From Hamadaea sp013361475 (GTDB taxonomy: Bacteria; Actinomycetota; Actinomycetes; Mycobacteriales; Micromonosporaceae): DNA of 64,000 nt. A program made the translations under genes and the position numbers. This document shows positions 41,121 to 49,308 of the stretch, piece by piece. The DNA lies in NCBI RefSeq assembly GCF_040654195.1, contig NZ_JBFAHM010000006.1, positions 62,001-126,000 on the forward strand, read 5' to 3'. Within the stretch, counting starts at the first letter, position 1. Each line of letters starts with the position of its first letter. The notes under the pieces were generated by a model. It was given only the letters and a program-made list of their open reading frames with translations. It did not search any database and was not told the origin of the DNA.

Positions 41121-44021
41121 GTGCGGGCGATCCTCTCACTGGCCCTGGCCCGGCTCTACCGGGGGCCGACCCGGTGGCTGCTCATCGTGGCCGGCGTGGC
41201 CGTGGCGACGCTGCTGCCGATGTCCGCCGCCGCCACCGCCGCCTCGACCTCGACGAAGGCGCTGGCACACGGGCTGGCCGCACTGCCACCCGGTGAGCAG
41301 AGCCTGATCGTGTCCTACCCGAACCTCGCGATGGAGCCGGACCGGCTGACCGGCATGGACACCCAGGTACGCACCCAGCTGGCCAAGCTGACCCGGCATC
41401 CGGCCCGGGCGCAGATGCTGTTCCGGGAGATGGGCGACACCGCCGGGGGCTCGTTCTTCCTGGGCGCCGCCGACGATCTCGCCTCCGGTGTCGAGGTGAC
41501 CAGTGGTCGCCTGCCCGCCGAGTGCACGCCGCAGCACTGCGAGGTCATCCTCATCGGACAGACGCCGCCGAAGATGCCGGACGGGCTCGGCGTCGAGATC
41601 GTCGGGACTGGCGTACGCACCGATCCGCTGCTGCTGACCGGCACGTTCGAGCCGAAGCGCGACATTCCGCTGCTGCTCGCCGACGGGGTGGCGAAGGCGA
41701 GCGCGATCGGCGCGCTGACCGCCTTCCAACGGCAGTACGGGTGGGTCGCCCCCCTCGACGTCGAGCGCGCCTCGGCCGACGTGCCGGCATACCTCGACGC
41801 CAGCCGCCAGGCCGGGGACGATCTGTCCCGGTACAGCGTCGGCCTGCACCTGACCGCCCCCGACGAGGTGCTGAGCGGCGAGCACGACCGCGCCCAGCGC
41901 AGCACCCGCCGATTCGACCTGCTCAGTGGGGCCGCGACCGCCTTGCTGGTCGGCTTCGCCGTCATCGGCGCGATCGGCGCGCGCCGGGATCATCGGGCGG
42001 TCGTCGCCCTCGTACGCCGCCGCGGCGCACCGGCCCGCCGCCTGTTCACGTTGACGGCGGTCACCGCGGTCATCCCCGTCCTCGTCGGGACCGTCCTCGG
42101 CGTCCTGCTGGGACTCGCCGTCTTCGGCACGACCGCATTGTCCGGCACCGCGGTGGCGCAGATCTCGGTCACGACGGTGCTGGCCGCGGTGCTGCTCGGA
42201 GCCGCGCTCAGCTGGGCGCCGGAGCATCCGTGGCGGGCGGTCGACGCCGTCGTGGTGGCCGGGATCGTGATCGCGGCGGTGGCCCTCGCCCGCGGTGCGG
42301 TCACCGTGCAGGCCATCGGCCAGCGCACCGATCCGTTGCTGGTCGCCTTGCCGATCATCGCCATCGTCTGCGGGGGCCTCCTGGCCGGGCGCCTGTTCCC
42401 ACTGGTCGCGCCGTTGGGCGTACGCGTCGCCCGCCGGTTGCCGGGCGCGGCCGGGTTGCCGGTACGCCTGGGCCTGTCTGGTGCCGTACGCCGCCCGCTG
42501 CGCGCAGTGGCGACGGTGGCCTTCCTCGCCGCCGCGACGGGGATCGTCCTGTTCGCGGGCGGCTACCGGGCGACGCTGGAGCAGGGGGCGGTCGATCAGG
42601 CGACCTTCGCCGTGCCGCTCGACGTGAGCGTCCGGTCGGGGCAGAACCTGCGCCGTCCACTCGACGTGGCCGACGAGACCGACTACACCCAGCTGGCTCC
42701 GGGCGTGCTCACCGCCAGGGTGGTACGCGCAACCGCCGGCATCCGGGTCAACGCGGCCGAGACGAAGGCGGCCGAAGTCGTCGGCGTGACCCCCGACGCG
42801 CTCGCGCGCATCCCCGCCTGGGACCGGGTGACCGGGGGCGACGACGCCGCCCACTCCGCCCAGCTCCTCACGGCCGCTCCGCCGGTCCGGGGCTGGACGG
42901 TGCCGGCCGGGACCAAGAACCTGACCTTCGATACGCAGGGTCCGCTGGACAACCTGAAGATCACGGCCTGGCTCCGTGACGCCGGGGGCCGTGACTTCGC
43001 CGTCGAGCTGACCCGATCGGGGCGGCAGCTGTCCGGCGACCTCGCGAAGGCGACGACCACCGAGGCGAAGCTGTTCGCCCTGAACATCGCCGAGACCGCC
43101 GACTACGGCCAGCGGCGCCAGCACCACACCGGCGAGGGCGGCCTCGACGTCCCGGTCCTGTCCGGCCACTTGACCGTCCGCGGACTCGGCAACACCTTCG
43201 AGACCGATTACGAGCTGGCCACCGGCCGGATGGTCGCGCTGATCGGGGCGACGCCGGAGACCGAGCTGCCGGTGATCGTCGACCCCGTCACCGCCACCGC
43301 CGCGAGCGGCGGCAGGCTTCAGTTCAGCGTCCAGGGCTCGGCCCCGGTGACCGGGCGGATCGTCCAGGTGCTGCCGCGGTTCCCCGCCACCGGCGAACGG
43401 TTCGTCGTGGCCGACGTCCGGGCGCTTGCCGACGCGCTGGACGCCCGGGAGCCGGGCACCGGCTCGGTGAGCGAACTCTGGCTGTCCTCCTCGGACCCGA
43501 ACGCGTTGCGCCAGAACCTCGCGAAGTCCCCCTACGACCAGCTCTTGGTGCGGTCCCGCGCGCAGGTCGAGGATCAGCTCGCCACCGATCCGCTCGCGGT
43601 CGGCGCGGCGAGTCTGCTGTGGACCGGAGCCCTCGTCGCGCTCGGCGTGGCCGCCGTCGCCCTGGTGCTGCTGGTGATCGCCGAACGCCGGGACGACGCG
43701 GCCGAGCTGTACGCCTGGGAAAGCGACGGCCTGACCCCGGGTGCGCTGCGCGGATTGTTGTTCGCCCGCGCCACCGCCGTCGTCGCGGTCGCCGTGCCCT
43801 GCGGCGTACTCCTGGGTCTGCTCCTGACCCGGCTGACCACCGCGCTGGTGCTCGTGACGGCGGTCGGCTCGGCGCCGCGCCCGCCGCTCGCCCTGGCGGC
43901 CTCGCCGCTGCAGCTCGCGGCGGTGCTCGGCGCGGGCGTCGGCCTCGGCCTGCTGTGCGCCGGGCTGGTGGCCTGGCGATCCTTCCGCACTCCCCTGCCC
44001 GTCCGCCCGGAGGCGCTGTGA
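41121..44021 (+). CDS. FtsX-type ABC transporter permease
   Basis: The 966-residue protein starts at GTG 41121 behind AGGAGAAGG. It has an N-terminal signal-anchor helix (TRWLLIVAGVAVATLLPMSAAA), a large extracytoplasmic domain, helices near 270-420 including the FtsX loop region ARRLPGAAGLPVRLGLSGAVRRPLRA, a second large outer domain (about 460-820) and three C-terminal helices. This is the duplicated MacB/FtsX layout. With the ATPase downstream it probably exports a compound or acts mechanically on envelope proteins. The substrate is unknown. Confidence 0.85.
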   Translation: MRAILSLALARLYRGPTRWLLIVAGVAVATLLPMSAAATAASTSTKALAHGLAALPPGEQSLIVSYPNLAMEPDRLTGMDTQVRTQLAKLTRHPARAQMLFREMGDTAGGSFFLGAADDLASGVEVTSGRLPAECTPQHCEVILIGQTPPKMPDGLGVEIVGTGVRTDPLLLTGTFEPKRDIPLLLADGVAKASAIGALTAFQRQYGWVAPLDVERASADVPAYLDASRQAGDDLSRYSVGLHLTAPDEVLSGEHDRAQRSTRRFDLLSGAATALLVGFAVIGAIGARRDHRAVVALVRRRGAPARRLFTLTAVTAVIPVLVGTVLGVLLGLAVFGTTALSGTAVAQISVTTVLAAVLLGAALSWAPEHPWRAVDAVVVAGIVIAAVALARGAVTVQAIGQRTDPLLVALPIIAIVCGGLLAGRLFPLVAPLGVRVARRLPGAAGLPVRLGLSGAVRRPLRAVATVAFLAAATGIVLFAGGYRATLEQGAVDQATFAVPLDVSVRSGQNLRRPLDVADETDYTQLAPGVLTARVVRATAGIRVNAAETKAAEVVGVTPDALARIPAWDRVTGGDDAAHSAQLLTAAPPVRGWTVPAGTKNLTFDTQGPLDNLKITAWLRDAGGRDFAVELTRSGRQLSGDLAKATTTEAKLFALNIAETADYGQRRQHHTGEGGLDVPVLSGHLTVRGLGNTFETDYELATGRMVALIGATPETELPVIVDPVTATAASGGRLQFSVQGSAPVTGRIVQVLPRFPATGERFVVADVRALADALDAREPGTGSVSELWLSSSDPNALRQNLAKSPYDQLLVRSRAQVEDQLATDPLAVGAASLLWTGALVALGVAAVALVLLVIAERRDDAAELYAWESDGLTPGALRGLLFARATAVVAVAVPCGVLLGLLLTRLTTALVLVTAVGSAPRPPLALAASPLQLAAVLGAGVGLGLLCAGLVAWRSFRTPLPVRPEAL

Positions 44022-44041
44022 TGCCGCGGGTTCTCCGATCC

Positions 44042-44104
44042 CGCTGGATCAGGGATCTCGGCCGAATCTTCCGCCATGATTCGACCGAGATCCCTGATCC
44101 AGCG
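44042..44104. repeat. 63-nt palindromic repeat, copy 6 (inside an ABC operon)
   Basis: The unit begins CGCTGGATCAGGGATCTCGG and ends GATCCAGCG. The loop is 9 nt and one stem position is mismatched (C opposite A). It lies between the permease stop and the ATPase start in the same orientation, so it interrupts what is almost certainly one transcription unit. Confidence 0.92.
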
Positions 44105-44145
44105 CGCACCACGGCCCACCAGTCGACCCGCCCGGAGGAATCGCC

Positions 44146-45621
44146 GTGAGCCCAGTCATTCGCGCCGACGATCTGTTCTGCCTGCACCGCGTGCCCGGCA
44201 ACGGGTTCGTCGCAGCATTGCGCGGCCTCACCCTGGAGCTGGCCCCGGGCGAACGCCTGCTGGTGCACGGCCCGAACGGATCCGGTAAGACGACGCTGCT
44301 CCGGGTGCTCGCGGGGGAGATCGCCCCGAGCGCGGGCACGGTCACCGTGGGCGGTGTCGATCTGGTGGGCGCGCCGCAGGCGGAGACCGCTCGCCTGCGC
44401 TCACGCGTCCTCGGCCTGGTGGACCAGCAGAAGACCCTCATCCCCGAACTGTCCGTCGTGGACAACATCGCCTTGCAGAGCCGGGTGGGAACGCGCAAGG
44501 CCGACAAGCCCCGGGACACCGCCCTCAAGCTGCTGGCGACGCTCGGCCTCACCGACCTCGCGCACCGGTCCCCCGGCTCGCTGTCCGGCGGCGAGGCCCA
44601 GCGGGTCGCCGTCTGTGCCGCCGTGGCCCACTCCCCGAGCCTCGTGCTCGCCGACGAGCCGACCGGCGAGCTGGACCGGGCGTCGGCCGACTTGATCTAC
44701 GACCTGCTCGTCGCGGCCACCGCCGCGGTCGGTGCGTCGCTGCTCGTGGTCAGCCACGACGTCCGCGCGGCGCGGATCGCCGACCGGGTGGTCCGGATCC
44801 GCGACGGGCGGCTGTCCGAGGAATGGCGTCCCGGCCAGCCGGAGGATCTGGTCGTCGACGACCGCGGCTGGGTGCGGCTCCCGCTCGCGCTTCATCGGGT
44901 ACGCCCAGAGCAGCGGCCGGACGGCTTGCTACTTCGTCCCACCACCCTGGTCGAGGCGGAGCGACCGGCGCAGGCGGCGACCCCGCCGCACCCGCCGGGA
45001 GACGTCGTCGCGTCGCTGTCGGAGGTGACGCTGGCCCGGGACGGCCGGTCGATCCTCTCCGGGCTCTCGTTCGACGTCCGGGCGAGCGCTTGGACCATCC
45101 TCAAGGGACGGTCAGGCTCCGGGAAGACCACGCTGCTGCGGCTGCTGGCCGGGTTGGAACGGCCCGACTCCGGCCGGGTCGTCGTCCAGGGCACCGATCT
45201 GGCCGGCCTCGACCGGACTCAGCTGGCCCGGTTCCGGCGTACCTGGCTGGGCGTCGCCGGGCAACGGGCGGCCCTCGTGGAGACGCTGGACGCCGTGGCC
45301 AACCTCCACGTCGCGCGGGAGGCCCGGGGACTGCCGGAGCATCCGGAGCTGATCGGGCAGCTGATCGCCCGGCTCGGGCTGACCGGCGTACGCCACCGGC
45401 CGGTGGAGACGCTCTCGGGCGGAGAGCGCCAGCGGGTCGCCGTCGCCCGGGCGCTGGCCGCCGAGCCGTCGATCGCCGTCTTCGACGAGCCGACGTCACA
45501 GCAGGACGAGGCGCACGCCGAACTGGTCGCGTCGACCCTCCGGGCGGCGGCGCGGGCCGGGGCGGCGATCGTCGTCGCCACCCACGACCCGCTCCTCCTT
45601 CAGGCCGCCACTACTTCTTGA
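44146..45621 (+). CDS. ABC transporter ATPase with two fused nucleotide-binding domains
   Basis: The 491-residue protein starts at GTG 44146 (GGAGGAA site). Domain 1 has Walker A GPNGSGKTT (42-50), signature LSGGEAQR (146-153), Walker B VLADEPTGELD and switch SHD. Domain 2 has Walker A GRSGSGKTT (321-329), LSGGERQR, VFDEPTSQQD and ATHD. Both are LolD/MacB-like. One fused protein would supply both sites for the single large FtsX-type permease. Its 3' end overlaps that of the convergent protease gene by 11 nt. Confidence 0.9.
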   Translation: MSPVIRADDLFCLHRVPGNGFVAALRGLTLELAPGERLLVHGPNGSGKTTLLRVLAGEIAPSAGTVTVGGVDLVGAPQAETARLRSRVLGLVDQQKTLIPELSVVDNIALQSRVGTRKADKPRDTALKLLATLGLTDLAHRSPGSLSGGEAQRVAVCAAVAHSPSLVLADEPTGELDRASADLIYDLLVAATAAVGASLLVVSHDVRAARIADRVVRIRDGRLSEEWRPGQPEDLVVDDRGWVRLPLALHRVRPEQRPDGLLLRPTTLVEAERPAQAATPPHPPGDVVASLSEVTLARDGRSILSGLSFDVRASAWTILKGRSGSGKTTLLRLLAGLERPDSGRVVVQGTDLAGLDRTQLARFRRTWLGVAGQRAALVETLDAVANLHVAREARGLPEHPELIGQLIARLGLTGVRHRPVETLSGGERQRVAVARALAAEPSIAVFDEPTSQQDEAHAELVASTLRAAARAGAAIVVATHDPLLLQAATTS

Positions 45622-48600
45622 CCTGGTACGCCCCCAGGATCGTCTGCTCGACGACCACTCCGGTCGCGTCGCCGCCCTGGGCACGCAGTGAGATCGTGCT
45701 GCCCGCCCGCTGCGGCACGAACGCGTACCAGGTGGGGCCGGCCGGGACCACGAGCACGGGCTTCCAGGTCTTGCCGCCGTCGGTGGAGTAGTCCACCTTC
45801 AGCTTGCGCAGCGGGGCCGCGCCGGAGTTCGGCTGACCCGCCACGGTGATCGGCACCATCGCGACCAGCGCGGGCGACGCCAGTCCGGTCGCGTCGACCT
45901 CTGGGCCGAAGCTCACCGAGGTGACCGGCACCGGCGCGAACCCGGCTTCGGGGTCGCCGTCGACATGCTTCGACCGGAAGGTCCAGCTCGCCGTCACCTT
46001 GGTGGAGAACCGCGCGTCCCGGGTCAGCTCGCTGACGACCCGGTAGGTCGCGGCCTCCGGCGGCACCTCGACGTCGAGGTAGGTGTCGTCCGCCTCGGCG
46101 ATCTTCACCCCGTCGCGGTAGAGCGTCGTCCGCACCGAGGAGTACGCCGAGTAGCCCGGATGACCGGCCCCGTCGCCGAGCAGCGGCGGGCTCACGATCA
46201 GCTCGTCGCCGAGCCGGCCGATGCTCGGGAACCGGCCGTCGCCGCCGAAGGCCGGCCCGAAGACGGGAGCGTTCCACGACTCGGCGGTGGTGCGACCGGG
46301 CTTGAGGACGCGCCGTGCCCCGATGAGGGTGGCCCACTGCCCGCCGGTCTCGTCCGACCAGTCCTGTTCCTGGTACTCCTCCTGCCAGGCGGCGTCGCCA
46401 CCGTAGTACTGCGTGCGCTGCAGCGGCGTCCGGAACGAGATCCCCATCGCCCAACTGCCCGCGAGTGGATCGTCCACGGGCGTCGGATGGCTGAAGGCGA
46501 CCGATTCCAGGCCCGTCGTGTGCTGGTGGTAGGTGGTCTTGACGACGGCCAGGTCTCGCTTGGTCAGCTCCTTGTCGACGCCGGTCGGGAAGGTCTTCGG
46601 ATAGAACCAGGCCAGGTTGTACATGCTCGGCGCGTTGAACAGGGTTCCGTCGGGTCCCGGCGGTGCCCAGGCCGAGACGACCGAACTGGACAGTCCCTGC
46701 ACCGGCGACGATCCGATCAGGCCGCTGTAGATCTTGCCGAGGCCTTCGTCGCCGATCAGGCCGAAGCCGGCCGTGCTCCCGTTCGGGAAGAGGTACTCGG
46801 CGTCGAGGATGGTGCCGACGTTGATCGCCGCCGGATCGGGCACCTTGGTCCGCACCGGCCGAGCCGTACGCGTGTCGAGGACGACCTTGCCGGGCGCGTC
46901 CACGACCAGCTCGGGCCGGATCAGCATGGTGGTCGACGGCTCGTCGAGGTCGTCCAGCCAGCTGTTCACGAAGTACCGGCCCTTGGGCAGGCGCAGCGTC
47001 TCCGAGCCGCCGCCGAACAGCACGTACTGGCCCATGCCGCCGTCGGACAGGATCGTGAGGTGGGTGTCGTTCGGCGTGCCGTCGCGGGAGACGTGTTCGA
47101 AGGTGACGTCGTAGCTTTCGATCTCCTTCTCCACGCCGTAGGGCACGCTCACGCTCACCCCGGACGCGGTACCGACGAGCTGGCCGGAGTAGAAGCCGTC
47201 CGGCACGTCGGCACGGGTGTCGGCGGTCAGCGTGACCGACGCCGATCCGGCAGCGGGCACCGTCACCGTCGGCGCGCTCAGCGAGAACAACGAACCCGCC
47301 TCACCCGGCCCGGTCGTGTGCAACGCGAGGCTCAAGGTCACCTCGGACGCGCCACTGTTGTGGAATGTGACCGTCTTGGCCACCGGACTGTCGTCGCCGT
47401 GCGGCCACGACGCCAACCCGAAACTGACACTCGGCGCGTCAGCGGTGATCGTCTGCCCGATCGCCCGGGCCACGTCCACCCGGCCCGCACCCTGCCCGAA
47501 CGCGGCGACGCCGTCCAGCGGCTTGGCCGACGCCATCAACGTCGCCTTCAGCTGTGCGGGTGTCCACTGCGGATGCTGCTGCACCAGCAGCGCCGCCGAA
47601 CCCACGGTGTGCGGTGTGGCCATCGAGGTGCCCGACAACGTCGCGTACGGCTCTCCCGGTGTGCAGAGGAAGCCGATCGAGCTGCACGCGGCGACGATGT
47701 CGACGCCGGGTGCGGAGATCTCCGGCTTGACCGCCGCGTCGCCGACCCGTGGTCCCCGGCTGGAGAAGCTCGCCAGTTCGTCGGTCTTCGAGGTGGCCGC
47801 CACCGCCAACGCGGCGTCCGCGCTGGCCGGTGAGCCGACCGTCCGATCGCCGAACTCTCCGTCGTTGCCCGCGGCGATGACGAACAGTACGCCGTACTGG
47901 GCGGTCAGGTCGTCGACCGCCTGCTCCAGCGGATCGACGTCGGGGGTGTCCGGGCCGCCCAGGCTCAGGTTCACCACGTCGGCGCCCTGCTCGGCCGCCC
48001 ACTGCATCCCGGCGAGGATCCAGGACTCGGCGCAGCCTCCTTCGACGCACACCTTGCCGTTGAGCAGCTTCGCATCGGGGGCCACACCCCTGTACCGGCC
48101 GCCCGAGGCCGCGCCGCTGCCGGCGATCGTCGACGCGACGTGGGTGCCGTGGCCGACGTGATCGCGGTCGTCCTCATCCGGATAGTCGGCGGCGGCGAAG
48201 TTCTGCCGGGCGATCACCTTCCCGGCCAGATCCGGGTGGGTGTCGTCGACGCCGGTGTCCAGGACGGCCACCTTCACGCCCGCCCCGGTGTAACCCGCCT
48301 GCCAGACGGTGGGCGCGCCGATCAGCGGAACGCTGACGTCCAGGGTCGGCTTGCGTACGCCGTCCAGCCACACCTTCGCCGTGGCTAGTGGCTGGGCAGC
48401 GAGCCGGCGGTCGACCCCGGTCAGCCCCTTCCACAGCTTGCCGAGGCTGCGCTTGTCGGCCTTCCCGGCCGACCCGTGGACCGCGGTGAGCGTACGGGTC
48501 AGCTTCAGACCGGTGTCGGCCGGCGGGGCCGACTTCGCGGCCACAATCACCGGCAGATCGCCCCGGCGCTCGTCGTAACCGAACTGGATGAGCGCGGTGA

Positions 48601-48955
48601 CGTCGAACAGCCGCGAGTCCAGCCGGCCCGCGGCCAGCATCGGCCGGGCATCGGACGGAATGACGTGCAGATGTCCTTTCGATCGGTAGCTGGCGAACGT
48701 GATGTGATCGCGGCCGGCTCCTCGCAGAATGCTGATCCGACCCGAATCGGCGACTCGCAGGACGTCGCCGGTGATCAGCGTGACGGTGTGAGCCCGGCCG
48801 TCAGGAGTGGCACGGATGCCCCCGTCGGTCGTGGCGGTCGGGTTTGCACTGACCGGTCCGGACGGCACGGCCGCGGCGGGTACGCCGCCGACCAGCACCG
48901 CCAGCGCGAAGGCGGCCGCCAGAACGCGGCCCCCTTCTCGTCGGTTTCGAAGCAT
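45611..48955 (-). CDS. Secreted subtilisin-like serine protease (S8 family), large multidomain
   Basis: The 1114-residue protein starts at ATG 48955 behind GGGGAGG. The signal peptide covers about residues 1-38 (RVLAAAFALAVLVGG). A propeptide follows to about 200. The S8 domain has the triad Asp233 (VLDTG), His269 (GHGTHVAS) and Ser444 (SGTSMATPH), plus the oxyanion Asn in AAGN. The remaining about 600 residues are beta-rich, with repeated Ig-like parts. It would be an extracellular degradative or processing protease. A perfect palindrome lies just upstream. Confidence 0.92.
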   Translation of the reverse strand: MLRNRREGGRVLAAAFALAVLVGGVPAAAVPSGPVSANPTATTDGGIRATPDGRAHTVTLITGDVLRVADSGRISILRGAGRDHITFASYRSKGHLHVIPSDARPMLAAGRLDSRLFDVTALIQFGYDERRGDLPVIVAAKSAPPADTGLKLTRTLTAVHGSAGKADKRSLGKLWKGLTGVDRRLAAQPLATAKVWLDGVRKPTLDVSVPLIGAPTVWQAGYTGAGVKVAVLDTGVDDTHPDLAGKVIARQNFAAADYPDEDDRDHVGHGTHVASTIAGSGAASGGRYRGVAPDAKLLNGKVCVEGGCAESWILAGMQWAAEQGADVVNLSLGGPDTPDVDPLEQAVDDLTAQYGVLFVIAAGNDGEFGDRTVGSPASADAALAVAATSKTDELASFSSRGPRVGDAAVKPEISAPGVDIVAACSSIGFLCTPGEPYATLSGTSMATPHTVGSAALLVQQHPQWTPAQLKATLMASAKPLDGVAAFGQGAGRVDVARAIGQTITADAPSVSFGLASWPHGDDSPVAKTVTFHNSGASEVTLSLALHTTGPGEAGSLFSLSAPTVTVPAAGSASVTLTADTRADVPDGFYSGQLVGTASGVSVSVPYGVEKEIESYDVTFEHVSRDGTPNDTHLTILSDGGMGQYVLFGGGSETLRLPKGRYFVNSWLDDLDEPSTTMLIRPELVVDAPGKVVLDTRTARPVRTKVPDPAAINVGTILDAEYLFPNGSTAGFGLIGDEGLGKIYSGLIGSSPVQGLSSSVVSAWAPPGPDGTLFNAPSMYNLAWFYPKTFPTGVDKELTKRDLAVVKTTYHQHTTGLESVAFSHPTPVDDPLAGSWAMGISFRTPLQRTQYYGGDAAWQEEYQEQDWSDETGGQWATLIGARRVLKPGRTTAESWNAPVFGPAFGGDGRFPSIGRLGDELIVSPPLLGDGAGHPGYSAYSSVRTTLYRDGVKIAEADDTYLDVEVPPEAATYRVVSELTRDARFSTKVTASWTFRSKHVDGDPEAGFAPVPVTSVSFGPEVDATGLASPALVAMVPITVAGQPNSGAAPLRKLKVDYSTDGGKTWKPVLVVPAGPTWYAFVPQRAGSTISLRAQGGDATGVVVEQTILGAYQVKK

Positions 48956-48976
48956 GACCTCCCCTATCCGTGAAAT

Positions 48977-49000
48977 GGCATCCATGAGTTCATGGATGCC
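48977..49000. promoter_or_regulatory. Perfect palindrome upstream of the subtilase gene
   Basis: The arms GGCATCCATGA (48977-48987) and TCATGGATGCC (48990-49000) are fully complementary around GT. They lie 22 to 45 nt before the protease start, probably in the untranslated leader or promoter. This could be an operator or an RNA hairpin. It is unlike the CebR boxes further along the same intergenic region. Confidence 0.5.
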
Positions 49001-49166
49001 TCAATCCGGAAGACGCCACTCCCCGAGCTTGCGTTGCACGCGGAACGGGCCAATTTCGGCTGCGTCCTAGTCGACCCGCGTTACGGCCAAGTGCCTGAAA
49101 TATTCAAATGTGGTTGCGGGTCTTCCACTGGCCGAGTCATCCGAGATACAGTCCTTCGCAATAGCG

Positions 49167-49180
49167 TGGGAACGCTCCCA
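49167..49180. promoter_or_regulatory. CebR-type operator, site 1
   Basis: TGGGAACGCTCCCA differs at one position from TGGGAGCGCTCCCA, the published operator of the cello-oligosaccharide repressor CebR in Streptomyces. It lies 142 nt before the GH1 start. It is flanked by CG on both sides, extending symmetry to 18 nt. The rest of the region 49001-49300 holds no gene. Confidence 0.65.
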
Positions 49181-49254
49181 CGGTCGGCGGCAAAGACTGG
49201 ATCGCAGCGCAATGCGGCGGCCCGGTCGCAGATAAGGCGACGCCCGGCCGAACG

Positions 49255-49268
49255 TGGGAGCGTTCCCA
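49255..49268. promoter_or_regulatory. CebR-type operator, site 2
   Basis: TGGGAGCGTTCCCA is the exact reverse complement of site 1 and again 13 of 14 bases match the CebR consensus. It lies 40 nt before the beta-glucosidase start, a position that would block transcription. The two sites are 88 nt apart. Confidence 0.7.
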
Positions 49269-49308
49269 CATACACTACGTCCAAGGTCCATAACTGAAGG
49301 AGTCGACC

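Noticed and set aside
41121..48955. RiPP or lanthipeptide export cluster made of the FtsX exporter and subtilase
   Set aside because: I found no precursor-like small gene or modification enzyme, and the protease is on the opposite strand with its own upstream palindrome.
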